A stretch of 62,060 bases of DNA from positions 1-62,060 of the forward strand of contig CACBRY010000002.1 in assembly GCA_902541825.1 (NCBI GenBank), given 5' to 3'. Under the pieces are notes generated by a model. It was not told the origin of the DNA. It ran no database searches and worked only from the letters and a program-made list of their open reading frames with translations. The DNA comes from an uncultured Pelagibacteraceae bacterium. GTDB taxonomy: Bacteria > Pseudomonadota > Alphaproteobacteria > Pelagibacterales > Pelagibacteraceae. The position numbers were made by a program, and so were the translations under genes. Of this stretch, positions 59,882 to 62,060 are shown one piece after another. The number at the start of each line of letters is the position of its first letter. The stretch's first letter is position 1.

Positions 59882-62060
59882 TGTTACATAATTCTGAAAA
59901 AGATTTTATAAAAAGACACATTGGTCCATCTGAAGATGATCAATCTAAAATGTTAAAAAAATTAAATTATAAATCATTAGATGATTTAATTAATAGTACT
60001 GTTCCAGAAAAAATACAGTTTAAGGGTGAACTTAATATTGGTGAGTCTAATTCAGAATACGAAGCATTAAGAAAATTAAAGGCAATTTCTAAAAAAAATG
60101 AAATTTACTCAAATTTTATTGGCATGGGCTATTATGGTACATACACACCTTACGTAATTTTAAGAAATATATTGGAAAATCCAGGCTGGTACACATCTTA
60201 TACGCCTTATCAACCAGAAGTGGCTCAAGGAAGACTGGAGATGCTTTTAAACTTTCAACAAATGATCGTTGATTTTACAGGAATGGATATTGCAAATGCA
60301 TCTTTACTCGATGAAGGAACAGCGGCAGCAGAAGCTATGGGTTTAAGTTATAGACTTGATAAAAGTGATAGTAATTTAGTTTTTGTCTCAGAAAATTGTC
60401 ACCCCCAAACTGTTGAGGTTATAAGAACTAGAGCAGAGCCTATGGGTCTCAAAGTTTTTGTTGGAAATGAAGATAAAGTTTTAGAACAATTAAAAGAGGA
60501 TATAGTTTGTGGAATATTACAGTATCCTGGAACTTTGGGAGATATTAAAGATCCAAGCGAGGCAATAAGTAAAATTCATAAAAAAAATGGTAAAGCTATT
60601 TTAGCTTGCGATCTTCTTGCGCTTGCAAAGCTTAAAACACCGAGAGAACTTGGCGCTGATATTGCAGTTGGTAGTTCACAAAGATTTGGTATTCCAATGG
60701 GTTATGGAGGACCACATGCAGCATTTTTTGCAACAAAAGATGAATACAAAAGATCTATGCCAGGTAGAATAGTTGGCGTTTCAGTAGATAGGCATGGAAA
60801 CAAGGCTTATAGATTGTCACTACAGACTAGAGAGCAGCATATCAGAAGAGACAAAGCTACAAGTAATATTTGTACCGCTCAAGCATTGTTAGCGATAGTA
60901 TCAGCAGCCTATGCTATTTATCATGGTCCAGATGGAATTAAGAAAATTTCTGAAAGAGTTTCTCAATTAGCAAAAAATTTCGCTGATAAAATAAAACAAT
61001 CTGGATATGAAATATATTCTGATTACTTTTTTGATACTGTTACAATTATTACCAAAGAAAAGACTGATCAAATTTATAAAAATGCTTTAAATCAAAAAGT
61101 TAATATTCGAAAAGTAAACTCTGAAATGCTTGCTGTTTCTTTTGATGAGAAAAAGAATGTTTATAGAGTAAATCAACTATTAAAAATTTTTAATGCAGCA
61201 GAATCTATAAAAAAAGAAGATCCAACAGTAAGTTTACCCAATTTACCAAAAAGTTTACTGAGAACTTCTAAATATTTAGAACATCCTGTTTTTAACTCAT
61301 ATCGTTCTGAGACAGAAATGCTCAGATACCTTAAAAAGTTAGAGGATAAGGATATAGCTCTTAACAGAACCATGATAGCGTTAGGCTCTTGCACTATGAA
61401 ATTAAATGCCACTGCAGAAATGATACCTATCTCCTGGAGAGAATTAGCTGAGCCCCATCCATTTGTACCTATTGAGCAGATGGAGGGATATAGAACATTA
61501 TTCACAGATTTAAAAAACTGGTTAAGATCAATTACTGGTTTTTCGGGAGTTTCACTTCAACCAAATGCAGGTGCCCAAGGCGAATATGCAGGACTAATGG
61601 TAATTAGAAAATATCATTTAGATAGAGGTGAAAAAAATAGAAACATATGTTTAATACCAAGTTCTGCACACGGAACCAATCCTGCTAGTGCACAAATGGT
61701 TGGAATGAAAGTGGTTGTAGTTAATTGTGATAAAGAAGGTAATGTTGATTTTGATGATTTAAAGAAAAAAGCAGAGCTTCATTCAGAAAATTTAGGAGCC
61801 TTGATGGTCACATATCCATCTACTCATGGAGTATTTGAAGAAAAAATTATGGATATATGTGAACTAATTCATAAACATGGTGGGCAAGTTTATATGGACG
61901 GGGCAAACTTGAATGCATTAGTTGGTATCGCTAAACCTGGAAATTTTGGTCCGGATGTTTGTCATATAAATTTACATAAAACATTTTGTATCCCTCATGG
62001 TGGGGGTGGACCAGGTATGGGACCTATTGCATGTAAAAAACATCTACAAGTTTATTTGCC
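59881..62060 (+). CDS. gcvP: glycine dehydrogenase (P protein), full-length fused type, truncated by window end
   Basis: not in the ORF track because it runs off the end; [21 protein letters not shown]...; TPYQPEVAQGRLEMLLNFQQM; IALGSCTMKLNAT; PSSAHGTNPASAQMVGMKV; HKTFCIPHGGGGPGMGP; TAATG overlap with gcvH. Confidence 0.95.
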   Translation, partial: MLHNSEKDFIKRHIGPSEDDQSKMLKKLNYKSLDDLINSTVPEKIQFKGELNIGESNSEYEALRKLKAISKKNEIYSNFIGMGYYGTYTPYVILRNILENPGWYTSYTPYQPEVAQGRLEMLLNFQQMIVDFTGMDIANASLLDEGTAAAEAMGLSYRLDKSDSNLVFVSENCHPQTVEVIRTRAEPMGLKVFVGNEDKVLEQLKEDIVCGILQYPGTLGDIKDPSEAISKIHKKNGKAILACDLLALAKLKTPRELGADIAVGSSQRFGIPMGYGGPHAAFFATKDEYKRSMPGRIVGVSVDRHGNKAYRLSLQTREQHIRRDKATSNICTAQALLAIVSAAYAIYHGPDGIKKISERVSQLAKNFADKIKQSGYEIYSDYFFDTVTIITKEKTDQIYKNALNQKVNIRKVNSEMLAVSFDEKKNVYRVNQLLKIFNAAESIKKEDPTVSLPNLPKSLLRTSKYLEHPVFNSYRSETEMLRYLKKLEDKDIALNRTMIALGSCTMKLNATAEMIPISWRELAEPHPFVPIEQMEGYRTLFTDLKNWLRSITGFSGVSLQPNAGAQGEYAGLMVIRKYHLDRGEKNRNICLIPSSAHGTNPASAQMVGMKVVVVNCDKEGNVDFDDLKKKAELHSENLGALMVTYPSTHGVFEEKIMDICELIHKHGGQVYMDGANLNALVGIAKPGNFGPDVCHINLHKTFCIPHGGGGPGMGPIACKKHLQVYL

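Overview
AT-rich, tightly packed alphaproteobacterial chromosome segment. Gene content and a tandem glycine riboswitch on gcvT suggest SAR11/Pelagibacter-like; this is inferred by eye, no search was run. Left to right: ilvC, leuA, an mreBCD-mrdA-rodA cell-shape cluster, and a metabolic run (DadA-like oxidase, DMT exporter, 2-hydroxyacid dehydrogenase, deacetylase-like, msrB). Next comes an autotransporter, then a large type IV pilus (T4P) locus: pilT, four minor pilins (FimT/PilV/PilW/PilX-like), pilY1, pilD, a fused pilM-pilN, pilO, pilP, pilQ, pilB, pilC and two tandem pilins. Interleaved with it is a partner-switching set (two PP2C/RsbU-like phosphatases, RsbW-like kinase, STAS protein) with no sigma factor. 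Then a TPR/beta-barrel + FecR-like + CHASE2-phosphatase cluster, another autotransporter, grxC, a liv ABC transporter, pxpABC 5-oxoprolinase genes, and a glycine-riboswitch-controlled gcvT-gcvH-gcvP (gcvP truncated by the window). Main points of interest: (i) a 12-nt perfect complementarity in the riboswitch covering the gcvT AUG and sharing three nucleotides with the predicted P1 of aptamer 2; (ii) a T4P locus with embedded partner switching, a PilM-PilN fusion carrying an extra N-terminal domain, and a PilY1 whose vWA domain seems split by a ~360-residue insertion; (iii) a ~320-bp nested inverted-repeat element (CTCTAACAC x3 / GTGTTAGAG x3) next to a decayed duplication of the upstream gene's 3' end.
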